From CAJJDF01 sp965655625 (GTDB lineage Bacteria > Bacteroidota > Bacteroidia > Flavobacteriales_D > CAJJDF01), in the NCBI GenBank assembly GCA_965655625.1, contig CBFHHA010000001.1, positions 79,758-143,757 on the forward strand: a stretch of 64,000 bases of DNA. Reading direction: 5' to 3'. This document shows, piece by piece, positions 1 through 8,359 of this stretch. Position numbers and translations under genes: made by a program. How positions within the stretch are numbered: the first letter of the stretch is position 1; each line of letters begins with the position of its first letter. The notes under the pieces were generated by a model. It saw only the letters and a list, made by a program, of their open reading frames with translations. It searched no databases and was not told the DNA's origin.

Positions 1-942
1 ACATTTGGTGGAGACAATGCCGAAGCATATTGGAGTTTTGATAATAAAAGTCTTGTTTTTCAGGCAAAAAACCCAAAATGGGGAGCAGAGTGCGATCAAA
101 TATACGTAATGCCAATTGGCCAAGACTTGAGTGACGGAACCATTCCACAATTGGTTAGCACAGGATTGGGCAGAACGACTTGTAGCTACTTCATGCCTGG
201 AGACTCTACGATTATTTTTGCCTCCACCCATTTAGCAGATTCGGCTTGTCCGCCAGAACCACCAAGAGGAGACAAATACGTGTGGCCAATCTACAGCAGT
301 TTCGATATTTTTGTAGCAGATTTAGAAGGAAACCAGAAAAAACAACTCACGTTTAGAGACGGATACGATGCAGAAGCTACTATTTCGCCCAAGGGAGACT
401 TAATTGTTTTTACTTCTGATCGTTCAGGAGACTTGGAATTGTACACCATGAATATTGACGGAACCGACATCAAACAGGTAACAACCGAATTGGGTTATGA
501 TGGCGGAGCTTTCTTTTCGCCAGACGGCACAAAATTAATTTTCAGAGCCTCTCGTCCAAGAACAGAATTAGAGAAAAAAGAATACAAAGAGTTGTTGACA
601 AAAGGATTGGTTCAACCTACCGCTATGGAATTATTTGTGTGTAATGTGGACGGAAGTGACATGCAACAAATTACCAATTTAGGAGGGGCAAACTGGGCAC
701 CATTTTTCCACCCTTCAGGAGAAAAAGTTATTTTTAGTTCCAACCACAAAACAAAGTCTTTCCCTTTCAATTTGTTTATGATAAATCTAGACGGTTCAGG
801 ATTGGAGCAAATTACTTACGACAAAGCGTTCGATTCTTTCCCCATGTTTTCCCCAGATGGAAAAAAATTGGTGTTTTCATCAAACAGAGACAATGGAGGA
901 ACCAGAGAAACCAACATGTTTTATGCGGATTGGGTTGAGTAA
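1..942 (+). CDS. TolB/PD40-type beta-propeller protein, 3' part only
   Basis: The gene is already open at base 1 and runs in frame to the stop at 940-942, so the N-terminus lies outside the window. The visible 313 residues are WD40-like (PD40) propeller blades, each with an SPDGxKLxF strand: SPKGDLIVF, SPDGTKLIF, HPSGEKVIF and SPDGKKLVF. Each blade is followed by an NxDGxxxxQIT turn such as NIDGTDIKQVT or NLDGSGLEQIT. This is the pattern of TolB-like periplasmic or secreted proteins. The tail GTRETNMFYADWVE ends the last blade and no type IX sorting domain follows. An internal ATG at 109 is not needed as a start because the frame is continuous upstream. The substrate or partner cannot be told. 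A perfect terminator follows 30 bp downstream. Confidence 0.85.
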   Translation, partial: TFGGDNAEAYWSFDNKSLVFQAKNPKWGAECDQIYVMPIGQDLSDGTIPQLVSTGLGRTTCSYFMPGDSTIIFASTHLADSACPPEPPRGDKYVWPIYSSFDIFVADLEGNQKKQLTFRDGYDAEATISPKGDLIVFTSDRSGDLELYTMNIDGTDIKQVTTELGYDGGAFFSPDGTKLIFRASRPRTELEKKEYKELLTKGLVQPTAMELFVCNVDGSDMQQITNLGGANWAPFFHPSGEKVIFSSNHKTKSFPFNLFMINLDGSGLEQITYDKAFDSFPMFSPDGKKLVFSSNRDNGGTRETNMFYADWVE

Positions 943-972
943 GTCTCGATACAATTAAACAACTTTAATAAG

Positions 973-1004
973 TCCTTAGCTCTTTCTGAGCTAAGGATTT
1001 TTTT
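973..1004 (+). terminator. rho-independent terminator after TolB-like gene
   Basis: A perfect 10-bp stem (TCCTTAGCTC and GAGCTAAGGA, loop TTTCT) is followed by seven T. It lies 30 bp after the stop of the TolB-like gene and separates it from the next unit. Confidence 0.9.
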
Positions 1005-1228
1005 ATTCTTCCTGATCTAAACGGAAGGAGCATTCTTCTATTAAGAAAATTTTCCTACAAAACCCAAAAGAATCATTCACAGTGTTATATTCATTGAAAA
1101 AGATTTTATCCCTGAGGCTTGAATAACAGCGGAAAAAAGAAGGCAAGTGAAGAGGAAATGAACAACTAACCATTCACAAGTTCCTCAATTTTTTTAAACC
1201 AACCCGTTAAATTATTCTCAAAAATACC

Positions 1229-1236
1229 TACATTTG
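1229..1236 (+). promoter_or_regulatory. Bacteroidota -7 box TACATTTG
   Basis: TACATTTG matches the Bacteroidota housekeeping -7 consensus TAnnTTTG exactly and lies 45 bp before the ATG at 1282. The -33 element is not clear. If real, the transposase-derived gene, and possibly the two genes behind it, have their own promoter. Confidence 0.5.
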
Positions 1237-1281
1237 TCCCGTAGCTAGACCACCAGAAAGTGAAAAAAGCTAAACAAAACA

Positions 1282-1956
1282 ATGAAAAACAGCAAGTTAA
1301 GCCCGTATAAGGTAAAAAAAATTATCAAATACTTTTGTGCAGATGTAGATGCCACAAAAGCTAGCTTATTACTGGGTTTCAATAGAAAAACGATTAATAG
1401 ATACTATTCTATTTTTAGAAAATGTATTTATACCCACCAAAGACAGAAACTGGAAAAAACAGCGAGTAGTTATTCACTATCAATTGATTACGTAAACTTA
1501 TTGTACAACTATTTTGTAACAGGAAAATTGCAAGGGGAGGAAGAAAAATTAGTTGTGGTGGTCGAAAACGGAGACAACCTTCATATTTACCAGCCTTATA
1601 ATTTTATTGAACACTTTTCTGAAACCGTAAAAAAAGGAGTGCACAACATAGAGGAATCCTTACCTGATGTATTGAAAAAACACTACAAAGGAATAAAAAA
1701 GCATAAATACATCAAGTATATTTCCTTTAGTAATGAAGAAGGAAGCAGAACCAATCGGTTTTTGACTTACGTAAAAAACAGACTAAGCAAATTCAACGGA
1801 GTATCTAAATATTACACTTATCACTTGAAAGAATGCGAGTGGCGATGGCAGAAGTCTCAAGAACAAATGGAAGAGGAATTATGGCAACTTTTCAAAAACC
1901 ATGACGGTAACACGCTATTGTTTAAACTAGAGAAAGATCCTGTAACAATTAAGTAA
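1282..1956 (+). CDS. IS1595/ISXO2-transposase-derived protein lacking the catalytic residues
   Basis: The 224-residue product resembles ISXO2-like (IS1595 family) transposases at both ends. Residues ~5-50 match the helix-turn-helix (LSPYKVKKIIKYF, then LGFNRKTINRYYSIFRK). Residues ~160-195 match the C-terminal signature (NRFLTYVKNRLSKFNGV, then HLKECEWRW). The middle is degenerate. The VDES(Y/F)xG motif with the first catalytic Asp is absent, the second-Asp TDGW-type motif cannot be found, and the HINGIESFW segment is reduced to SRTNRFLTY. The N-terminal zinc ribbon is also missing. The frame is nevertheless intact, a good -7 box precedes it, and no terminal inverted repeats flank it. I infer a domesticated, DNA-binding-only descendant or an old remnant still under selection. 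It lies 54 bp upstream of, and on the same strand as, the cysteate-synthase-like gene. Confidence 0.65.
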   Translation: MKNSKLSPYKVKKIIKYFCADVDATKASLLLGFNRKTINRYYSIFRKCIYTHQRQKLEKTASSYSLSIDYVNLLYNYFVTGKLQGEEEKLVVVVENGDNLHIYQPYNFIEHFSETVKKGVHNIEESLPDVLKKHYKGIKKHKYIKYISFSNEEGSRTNRFLTYVKNRLSKFNGVSKYYTYHLKECEWRWQKSQEQMEEELWQLFKNHDGNTLLFKLEKDPVTIK

Positions 1957-2010
1957 GCCTCAAAAGAAGGAAATTCTGCAAACAAACTAGTAATTGAATA
2001 TTAAAAAAAC

Positions 2011-3057
2011 ATGAATAAAGCTCAACAGTCCCTGTTAGATTCCATTGGAAAAACGCCAATGATAAAGTTACAAGGCTTAAGCGAAATGTACGACACAAAT
2101 GTGTATGCAAAGCTAGAAGGGTTTAATCCTGGACATTCAGTAAAAGACAGAACCGTGCTCAATATGATTGAACACGCGGAAAAACAAGGAAAATTGAAAA
2201 AGGGAGTTTCTACACTGGTAGAAGCGACTTCGGGAAACACAGGATTTAGTTTGGCCATGATTTGTGCCATAAAGGATTATAAATGTGTGGTGTGTGTGAA
2301 GGATAAATCTTCTACAGAGAAAATCAACGCAATAAAAGCTCTTGGAGCCAAAGTTGTTTTGTGTCCTAGCAATGTAAAAGCAGACGACCCAAAGTCTTAT
2401 TACAAGTCGGCTGAGAGGCTAAGCAAGCTCATCCCGGATGCTTTTTATATTAACCAAAATTTTAATTTAGATAATTTTGGTGCCCACTATCAAACTACGG
2501 GCCCAGAGATTTGGGAACAAACTCAAGGAAAGGTAACTCATTTCATCTCGTCTGCGAGCACGGGGGGAACCATTTCTGGTATTTCTAAGTATTTGAAAGA
2601 ACAAAATGAAAACATTGATGTAACGGCTGTAGATAGCGAAGGTTCCGTACTCAAACATTATCACGAAACAGGAGAATACGATACTTCTTTGAAAAGAAAA
2701 ACGATGTTGGAAGGAGTAGGAAAAGACATCATTCCGCCTAATGTATTGATGGACAATATCGATAGGTTCATCAAAATAGAAGACAAAGAAAGCGTAAAGA
2801 ACATTTTGAAACTGGCCAGAACAGAAGGTATAATGGCTGGAGGATCATGTGGAGCAACTATTGAAGGATTGAAAGCAATAGCACCAGGTTTAAATCAAAA
2901 TCACACAGTGGTTTTATTGTTTAGCGATCACGGGAGCAAGTATTTATCAAAATTTTATGATTTTGATTGGCAAAAAGAAAACGGATATTCCTCAGAAAAA
3001 GAGGACGAATTAACAACAGTAATCAACGAATTTTATTTTAATAACAACAACAAATAA
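2011..3057 (+). CDS. PLP-dependent cysteine-synthase-family enzyme, probable cysteate synthase
   Basis: A 348-residue fold-type II PLP enzyme. The Schiff-base lysine is K45 in HSVKDR, the substrate loop is EATSGNTG (~residue 72), and the phosphate-binding loop is STGGT. The C-terminal part (SEGSVL, MLEGVGKDIIP, SDHGSKYL) is closer to cystathionine beta-synthase and O-phosphoserine-using members than to CysK. It is separated by 5 bp from an alpha-oxoamine synthase gene. In Flavobacteria that pairing belongs to sulfonolipid (capnine) synthesis, where this enzyme makes cysteate from O-phosphoserine and sulfite. The family and PLP lysine are seen directly. The cysteate role is inferred from the neighbour, and ordinary cysteine synthase or CBS activity is the alternative. 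Confidence 0.75.
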   Translation: MNKAQQSLLDSIGKTPMIKLQGLSEMYDTNVYAKLEGFNPGHSVKDRTVLNMIEHAEKQGKLKKGVSTLVEATSGNTGFSLAMICAIKDYKCVVCVKDKSSTEKINAIKALGAKVVLCPSNVKADDPKSYYKSAERLSKLIPDAFYINQNFNLDNFGAHYQTTGPEIWEQTQGKVTHFISSASTGGTISGISKYLKEQNENIDVTAVDSEGSVLKHYHETGEYDTSLKRKTMLEGVGKDIIPPNVLMDNIDRFIKIEDKESVKNILKLARTEGIMAGGSCGATIEGLKAIAPGLNQNHTVVLLFSDHGSKYLSKFYDFDWQKENGYSSEKEDELTTVINEFYFNNNNK

Positions 3058-3062
3058 GAAAG

Positions 3063-4325
3063 ATGAAAGATTTATTTGACAAAATCGCCAAAGGAGGAGA
3101 ACTAGGAAGATACCGATCTAAAACTGAAGGGTATTTTATGTTTCCTAAGTTAGAGGGAGAATTGGCTCCAAGAATGATGTTCAACGGAAAAGAAGTGTTG
3201 AACTGGAGTTTGAACAACTACCTAGGATTAGGAAACCACCCCGAAGTAAGAAAAACAGACGCAGATGCAGCAGCAGATTGGGGGCTTGCTTACCCAATGG
3301 GATCTCGTATGATGAGTGGAAACACAAAGTACCACGAACAATTGGAAAATGAATTGGCCGAATTTGTAAAGAAAGAAGCAGGATTGGTAGTTAATTTTGG
3401 ATATCAGGCAATCGCATCTTGTGTGGATGCACTTGTTGATAGACACGATGTGATTGTGTACGATCAAGAGTCGCATGCTTGTATCATTGATGGAGTAAGA
3501 ATGCATCAAGGAAAACGATACATGTTCAAACACAATGACATGGAAAGCTTAGAAAAAAACTTGAAGAGAGCTGAAAAATTAGCAAAGGAAACAGGAGGAG
3601 GAATTTTAGTGATTTCTGAGGGAGTATTTGGAATGAGAGGAGATCAAGGAAAGCTAAAGGAGATTATGGAGTTTAAGAAACAATATAATTTCAGAATTTT
3701 GGTAGATGATGCTCATGGATTTGGAGTACTAGGAAAAACAGGTTTTGGAACAGGAGAAGAGCAAGGAATCCAGGACGATATTGATGTATATTTTGCCACT
3801 TTTGCCAAATCAATGGCGGGTATTGGAGGATTTATTGCAGGAAACAGAGACATTGTTGATTTCTTGAAATACAACCTACGTTCTCAGGTTTATGCGAAGT
3901 CTTTGCCAATGCCATTTGTAATTGGAGCTTTGAAAAGATTGGACATGATGAGAAACGATTTGTCGTTCAAAAACAAATTGTGGGACAATGTAAACATGCT
4001 TCAAAATGGACTGAAAGAAAGAGGTTTTGAAATTGGATCTACCAACTCATGTGTAACTCCTGTTTACATGAAAGGGTCTTTGGAAGAGGCTACTCACTTG
4101 GCTTTCGACTTGAGAGAAAACCATCGTATTTTCTGTTCTATCGTAGTGTATCCGGTAATACCAAAGGGAATGATTATTTTTAGATTAATCCCTACCGCTT
4201 CGCACAGCAAAGAAGATGTATTAGAAACACTAGATGCATTTGAAGTGGTGGCTAAAAAACTAAAAAACAAAGAATACGATTTACCAGAAATGGCAACGTT
4301 CGAATTGCAGGATAATCACATCTAA
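3063..4325 (+). CDS. alpha-oxoamine synthase (SPT/KBL family), probable cysteate fatty acyltransferase
   Basis: A 420-residue fold-type I PLP enzyme of the serine palmitoyltransferase / 2-amino-3-ketobutyrate-CoA ligase family. Visible motifs are the substrate-site SLNNYLGL (~49-56), GSRMMSGN (~80), the cofactor Asp-Ala-His stretch VDDAHGFGVLG (~216-226) and the PLP lysine K249 in TFAKSMAGIGG. It starts 5 bp after the cysteine-synthase-like gene and is surely co-transcribed with it. Given that partner, the likely reaction is decarboxylative condensation of cysteate with a fatty acyl thioester to give the 3-keto precursor of capnine, an outer-membrane sulfonolipid of gliding Bacteroidota. Serine palmitoyltransferase or KBL activity cannot be excluded from sequence alone. 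A terminator follows at 4352. Confidence 0.78.
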   Translation: MKDLFDKIAKGGELGRYRSKTEGYFMFPKLEGELAPRMMFNGKEVLNWSLNNYLGLGNHPEVRKTDADAAADWGLAYPMGSRMMSGNTKYHEQLENELAEFVKKEAGLVVNFGYQAIASCVDALVDRHDVIVYDQESHACIIDGVRMHQGKRYMFKHNDMESLEKNLKRAEKLAKETGGGILVISEGVFGMRGDQGKLKEIMEFKKQYNFRILVDDAHGFGVLGKTGFGTGEEQGIQDDIDVYFATFAKSMAGIGGFIAGNRDIVDFLKYNLRSQVYAKSLPMPFVIGALKRLDMMRNDLSFKNKLWDNVNMLQNGLKERGFEIGSTNSCVTPVYMKGSLEEATHLAFDLRENHRIFCSIVVYPVIPKGMIIFRLIPTASHSKEDVLETLDAFEVVAKKLKNKEYDLPEMATFELQDNHI

Positions 4326-4351
4326 AATCTAAGGATTTATTTAGAGGTTGA

Positions 4352-4379
4352 AACGCTCACCGGAAGGTGGGCGTTTTTT
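4352..4379 (+). terminator. terminator of the PLP-enzyme pair
   Basis: AACGCTCACC and GGTGGGCGTT pair over 10 bp with one G-T wobble and a GGAA loop. A run of six T follows. It closes the operon 26 bp after the stop of the acyltransferase gene. Confidence 0.85.
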
Positions 4380-4412
4380 GTTTGAAACCTTATTACCAAA
4401 TGATTAGGCGTT

Positions 4413-6215
4413 TTATTCTTTTATTACCTTGTAGCTTCGAGTAGAATTATTTGAAGATATGTTTAAAATATAAACCCCTGTAGGATATTGCGATAAATCA
4501 ATGGAGGTGATTTTCTTATTTAAATTCTCTGAGAAAATCAGCTCTCCGGTAATTGCCAGGACATCAATTTTATTACCAAAAGACAAAGAAGGTTCCAAAG
4601 CGGTTACATTTATTACTGAAGAAGTTGGGTTTGGATAAATACGGATGTCATTTTTTGAATTTTCGAGTTCATCCACAGAAACCACATAACCACCAAAACA
4701 GGTATTAGTAAATGCCGTACTTAATTCTGTACTAATAGTTAATACTGCTGTTGAATCCTTACAAATACATCTTCCATCATTAAAATTGTAAGTTATGTAT
4801 GCCGCATCTGTTTCAAAAGCCTTAAAGGTACATTGCTCAAACGTTAGCGAGTCACTTGTTAGCAATTGTGTGCTATGATTCCAATTGGTAAACAAAGTAT
4901 TTCCTCCACTCCAATGATTATTTCCTGGCTCCTGAATAAAGTCACAAGGCTTTAAGAAGAGAAGATACAGGGTTCCACTTCCTCCAACAATACCAGCACC
5001 ACCTCCCATATTTACAGCAATTGTTCCATCACCCCTTAAATCACCAATAAAAGAGATTGACCTAGAAAAACGCTCACTAGGTGCCAAGACTAACCCAAAC
5101 CCCCCGTTATTGCCATTGATTTTAGTGTAAGTTTTTACTGTTTTGTCTGAATTGAGGTATAAAACGTATCCATCTCCATCGTTTTGTTGGTTGGCCCCTG
5201 TAATTAAATCTGGAATACCATCCCCATTTAAATCTCCTGGCGCACACATAGCGTGACCAAATGCTGCGCCAAATGATCCATTAGCGTTAATCGTATCTGA
5301 TAATTCATCTGCAAACCCATTCAATCCCTCTGTGATTTTTAACTTAGAGTTTACATGGAAAGTTGAAGAATCTAATGAAAGAATCCACACTGCGCCTTTT
5401 CCACTATCAGAGGAGAACGCACCAACTGCCAGTTCTTTATCTCCGTCATTGTCTATATCTCCCAACATAGCAACTTCTCTCCCTCCAAAACCGTCATTGT
5501 TTTGTAGGCCTGTGCCAAAGCCACCTTGAGTAGAACTTATATTTACAGTTTTGGTATTAACAACCCTTGAGTTTTGATTAAAAAATAGAATTTTAATTGC
5601 TCCTCTTCCTCTTCCTCCATCGTTGGAAGAAGGATTACAAGCTACAATATCAATTCTCCCATCTCCATCCAAATCTCCCACAGCTGAAAGACCTTGAGAA
5701 ACAATGTTTTGATTTTTCACATAGCTTTTTACTTTTCCATTTGTATCTAAATGCAGGATGTAAATTACCCCATTTGGTACGTGATTGGCTGAAACAGCTA
5801 TGTCTGGGGTTCCATCTCCATTATAATCACCCACACCAGCTACTCCATATCCAAAAAAGCTACTAGTGGTCAGTGTGTCAGTAAAATCACCTTCCAACAT
5901 CGATATTTTTTGATTTGATTTTACGGATCCGTTATGGTTCATAAACAAAATATAAACAGCACCAGCATCAGTTGCTCCATCGTCATCCGACCTTGCTCCA
6001 ACCGCTAAATCTAAGATTCCGTCACCATCTACATCACCTATTACATCATGTTCTCGGCTGAATCTATCTCCCGGATCCAGTGTTGCAAAAAATCCGCCAG
6101 ACCCATTTTCAATTCTAACAAATCCATCAGGACCCCATTGGGTCGTGGTTTGAGAATAAAAGAAAGAAGAGGAGAATAAGAATGCTGTGAGCAGCGAATA
6201 GTTCTTGATTTTCAT
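4413..6215 (-). CDS. secreted FG-GAP repeat protein with type IX sorting domain
   Basis: A 600-residue exported protein. Residues 1-22 form a signal peptide (hydrophobic TAFLFSSSFFYSQ). About six FG-GAP/integrin-alpha-like repeats follow, each with a calcium-binding GDxDGDGxxD loop: GDVDGDGILDLAVGA, GDYNGDGTPDIAVSA, GDLDGDGRIDIV, GDIDNDGDKELAVGA, GDLNGDGIPDLITGA and a degenerate GDLRGDGT. After a linker, residues ~515-600 are a Por secretion type A sorting domain (IRIYPNPTSSVINV, then LSQYPTGVYILNISS, SYKVIKE). It should cross the outer membrane through the type IX system and stay at the surface or be released. The blades resemble adhesins, but the ligand is unknown. It stands alone and converges with the sulfonolipid pair. 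Confidence 0.9.
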   Translation of the reverse strand: MKIKNYSLLTAFLFSSSFFYSQTTTQWGPDGFVRIENGSGGFFATLDPGDRFSREHDVIGDVDGDGILDLAVGARSDDDGATDAGAVYILFMNHNGSVKSNQKISMLEGDFTDTLTTSSFFGYGVAGVGDYNGDGTPDIAVSANHVPNGVIYILHLDTNGKVKSYVKNQNIVSQGLSAVGDLDGDGRIDIVACNPSSNDGGRGRGAIKILFFNQNSRVVNTKTVNISSTQGGFGTGLQNNDGFGGREVAMLGDIDNDGDKELAVGAFSSDSGKGAVWILSLDSSTFHVNSKLKITEGLNGFADELSDTINANGSFGAAFGHAMCAPGDLNGDGIPDLITGANQQNDGDGYVLYLNSDKTVKTYTKINGNNGGFGLVLAPSERFSRSISFIGDLRGDGTIAVNMGGGAGIVGGSGTLYLLFLKPCDFIQEPGNNHWSGGNTLFTNWNHSTQLLTSDSLTFEQCTFKAFETDAAYITYNFNDGRCICKDSTAVLTISTELSTAFTNTCFGGYVVSVDELENSKNDIRIYPNPTSSVINVTALEPSLSFGNKIDVLAITGELIFSENLNKKITSIDLSQYPTGVYILNISSNNSTRSYKVIKE

Positions 6216-6286
6216 AGAAAAAATTGTTTGGTTTAATGATAAGACAACTGCCTTTTTAAAAGGTTTAACGTGGTTAAAAAAAACTA

Positions 6287-6916
6287 TTATCCCTTCTTTT
6301 TCGCCACAAATCGGATTACTTTGCCAATTCCTTTATGATAAATTCCTTCGTTGAGTTCCACTTCTTTTTCTTCAAGTTGAAGAACTTCAAATTCTGGAAA
6401 ATCTTTTTGGATGCTTTCCGTAGTAAAGAGCATTTCTAGTTTATTGGGTCCACCTATCTCTGGATTTTTTTCTCTCAACGGAAGGTTGTTGGTACTAAAT
6501 CCTTCCAAAATTAGCAATCCACCGGGTTTTATTAATTCTCCTATTCTTTGGTGATAATTGGATAAAATAGCGGGAGGAAAATGGGCGTAAATTAACGCAG
6601 CCCCATCAAAACTAGTTTCATTAAAATCCATGGACAGAAAATCGCCTACCTTGTAGTCAAGCATTACCCCTTGGGAAGCCGCAAGTTGTAGGGCTTTTTT
6701 CTTTCCTTCTTCGCTAATGTCAAAGGCAGTTACTTGCAAGCCTTGCTCGGCAGCAAACACCGCATTTCTTCCTTCTCCTTCGGCAGGAAGTAATAGGTTT
6801 CCAGCTAATTTATAACGAGTTACTGTTTGTTTAAAAAACTCGTTTGGTTCTTTTCCATAGGCAAACTCTTTTGCACCATAGCGGTTATTCCACATTTCTT
6901 TTATTTCATTGTTCAT
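6287..6916 (-). CDS. class I SAM-dependent methyltransferase (TehB-like)
   Basis: The 209-residue product has a Rossmann methyltransferase core. The glycine-rich SAM loop is LPAEGEGRNAVFAA (residues ~42-55), followed by the acidic end of beta 2 (VTAFDISEEG), the adenine-site stretch VGDFLSMD and the motif IV-like AALIYAHFPP. GELIKPGGLLILEGF is the usual beta-5 turn. The size and the EGEGRN loop resemble TehB/thiopurine-type small-molecule methyltransferases, but the substrate is not evident. The gene stands alone, with about 100 bp to the broken pseudouridine-synthase-like gene upstream on the same strand. Confidence 0.8.
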   Translation of the reverse strand: MNNEIKEMWNNRYGAKEFAYGKEPNEFFKQTVTRYKLAGNLLLPAEGEGRNAVFAAEQGLQVTAFDISEEGKKKALQLAASQGVMLDYKVGDFLSMDFNETSFDGAALIYAHFPPAILSNYHQRIGELIKPGGLLILEGFSTNNLPLREKNPEIGGPNKLEMLFTTESIQKDFPEFEVLQLEEKEVELNEGIYHKGIGKVIRFVAKKKG

Positions 6917-7018
6917 AAACGTAAAGATTTTAATAACTCATGAAAATTACAAAAACCTATCCGTTCAAAAAATTAAACTGAGCTAAAACATAGACATAAA
7001 ATCGAGAAGGATTGATGC

Positions 7019-7748
7019 TTAACTTTCACTGAACATATACCCTAAAATAGGTTTGCATTTATCAGTGCAGGCAGGATAAAACCCAAGAGGTTCTCGCTCT
7101 TTGTTTTTGCTGGGATTTCCCCACCAAAATTCCGCAATGGCAATGGGTTTTAATCCATTGGAAAACGCATACTGGAGCAATTTTTGTAGCAGCACATTCT
7201 CCTGCAGCAGCAGGTGGATTTCCGTGTAAGGAATCTGCGAATATGTCAAGTACGGTTTTTTTAATCCCTTTCCTGTTGGTAAACACATAATTTTCGAATA
7301 ACCATTGTTGCAAGTCGTGCGATTTTTGTTTTCTGGATTCGGTGAGTTCGTCTATTTCGGTTTGGTTAGTCGAGTTTTTTATTGTGTTTCCTATTTCAGT
7401 TAATTCGGTCATGCCTTTATTGATAAAATAATCATCCCTGCTAGGGTCAAAAACCGAAGGGACAAATTGAGGACAAGTTTTTCCTCCAGGAAATACACCT
7501 GACATGGTTACTAAATAGCCCAAACTTTTATCCGTTTTCTCAACCACCAATACCCCAAACATTTTTCCTCTTTGCGAAGTAAAATCATACTCCCAATTTG
7601 GTTCCTCACTCTTGATAAACGCCTGAAACTCTGAGGAGGCAATTTGAGCAATTTCGGGTATTTCAAATCCAAAAGGATCATTCAATTCGCTAGGAATTGA
7701 AATGATTGAAACATCGAATGTAAAATTAAAAACCAAAGGTTGAGACAT
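7019..7748 (-). pseudogene. frameshifted N-terminal part of Bacteroidota RluA-type pseudouridine synthase; catalytic domain absent
   Basis: The first frame starts at 7748 and carries the N-terminal extension seen before the catalytic domain of long Bacteroidota RluA proteins (GKMFGVLVVE, FVPSVFDPSRDDYF, FENYVFTNRKG, GNPPAAAGECAA). At the A5 run (T5 at 7181-7185 on the + strand) the frame breaks. One A fewer would give CAATKLLQYAF and continue into AEFWWGNPSKN and FYPACTDKCKPILGYM, the expected next motifs. The repaired product is about 242 residues and stops at FSES, exactly where the RluA domain should begin. No catalytic domain lies downstream, because the methyltransferase starts 100 bp further on. 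So it has two defects: a homopolymer indel, which could be an assembly error, and a real loss of the enzyme domain. Confidence 0.7.
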
Positions 7749-7839
7749 GGAATAGAGTGATTTCTGGAGACTACAAAGGTTGGAAAATAAAAGCCGAGAG
7801 CGAATTTAATTCCAAATAAAATCGTATTATCTTCACGGT

Positions 7840-8202
7840 ATGCCAAGAATAGATTCCTTTTTATGGTCCGTAAGGTTATACAAAACGCGGAGCAAAGCTA
7901 CAGAAGCTTGCAAGAAAAACCGAATTCTCATAAATGAAGCCGAAGCCAAGCCCTCCAAAGAAGTAAAGAAAGGAGATGTTGTGATGATAAAAAAATCGGG
8001 GATAAAATTTGAGTACAAGGTATTAGAGGTTTTATCCAAAAGAGTGGGAGCCAAGTTGGTTCCTGACTACCTCAAAGAAACCACTAAAATTGAAGAAAAA
8101 GAGAAATTAAAACTTCAACAGTTGGCTCAAAAAACCTACAGAGATAAAGGAGCAGGAAGACCCACAAAAAAAGACCGAAGAGATTTGGAGAATTTTTGGT
8201 AA
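7840..8202 (+). CDS. hslR: S4-domain RNA-binding protein, Hsp15-like
   Basis: A 120-residue basic protein that starts with an S4 domain: MPRIDSFLWSVRLYKTRSKATEACKK is matched in two parts (RIDSFLWSVRLYKTRS, ILINEAEAKPSKEVKKGD). The C-terminal tail is Lys/Arg-rich (GAGRPTKKDRRDLENFW). This is the layout of Hsp15/HslR, which binds free 50S subunits carrying a stranded peptidyl-tRNA. The gene is divergent from the broken RluA-like gene, with 91 bp between the two starts. The start is fixed by the S4 motif beginning at residue 3. Confidence 0.85.
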   Translation: MPRIDSFLWSVRLYKTRSKATEACKKNRILINEAEAKPSKEVKKGDVVMIKKSGIKFEYKVLEVLSKRVGAKLVPDYLKETTKIEEKEKLKLQQLAQKTYRDKGAGRPTKKDRRDLENFW

Positions 8203-8228
8203 GTGGCACTTATTATTCTGCCATTGGT

Positions 8229-8304
8229 GTCATTTCCGTGAAAACGGAAATCTTAACACCTGAATCGTCCAGATGAATAAGAATCCCTTGTAAAAAGGAA
8301 TGAC
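8229..8304. repeat. nested palindromic element (GTCAT...ATGAC family), copy 1
   Basis: A 76-bp element. The left hairpin starts GTCATTTCCGTG and ends CGGAAATCT. The right hairpin starts AGAATCCCTTG and ends AAGGAATGAC. The tract GATGAATAAGA joins them. It shares ends and internal tract with the elements at 9003, 39791, 39920 and 40389, but its hairpin stems differ in sequence while still pairing. It lies 26 bp after the Hsp15-like gene. Confidence 0.7.
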
Positions 8305-8359
8305 AAATGAAGAGTGAATAAAAACCCTTAACTTTAATATAAGTAAAAACCAATTCACC

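Larger units (their letters stand above)
943..1281. other. gene-free spacer between TolB-like gene and transposase-derived gene
   Basis: This 339-bp stretch has no credible reading frame. It holds the terminator of the upstream gene (973-1004) and a -7 promoter box (1229-1236) for the downstream gene. The AT-rich middle, about 1005-1228, shows no tRNA, repeat arm or insertion-sequence end that I can recognise. Confidence 0.7.

Noticed and set aside
1200..2010. Complete IS1595-type insertion sequence
   Set aside because: No terminal inverted repeats or target duplications flank the gene, and the catalytic residues are missing.
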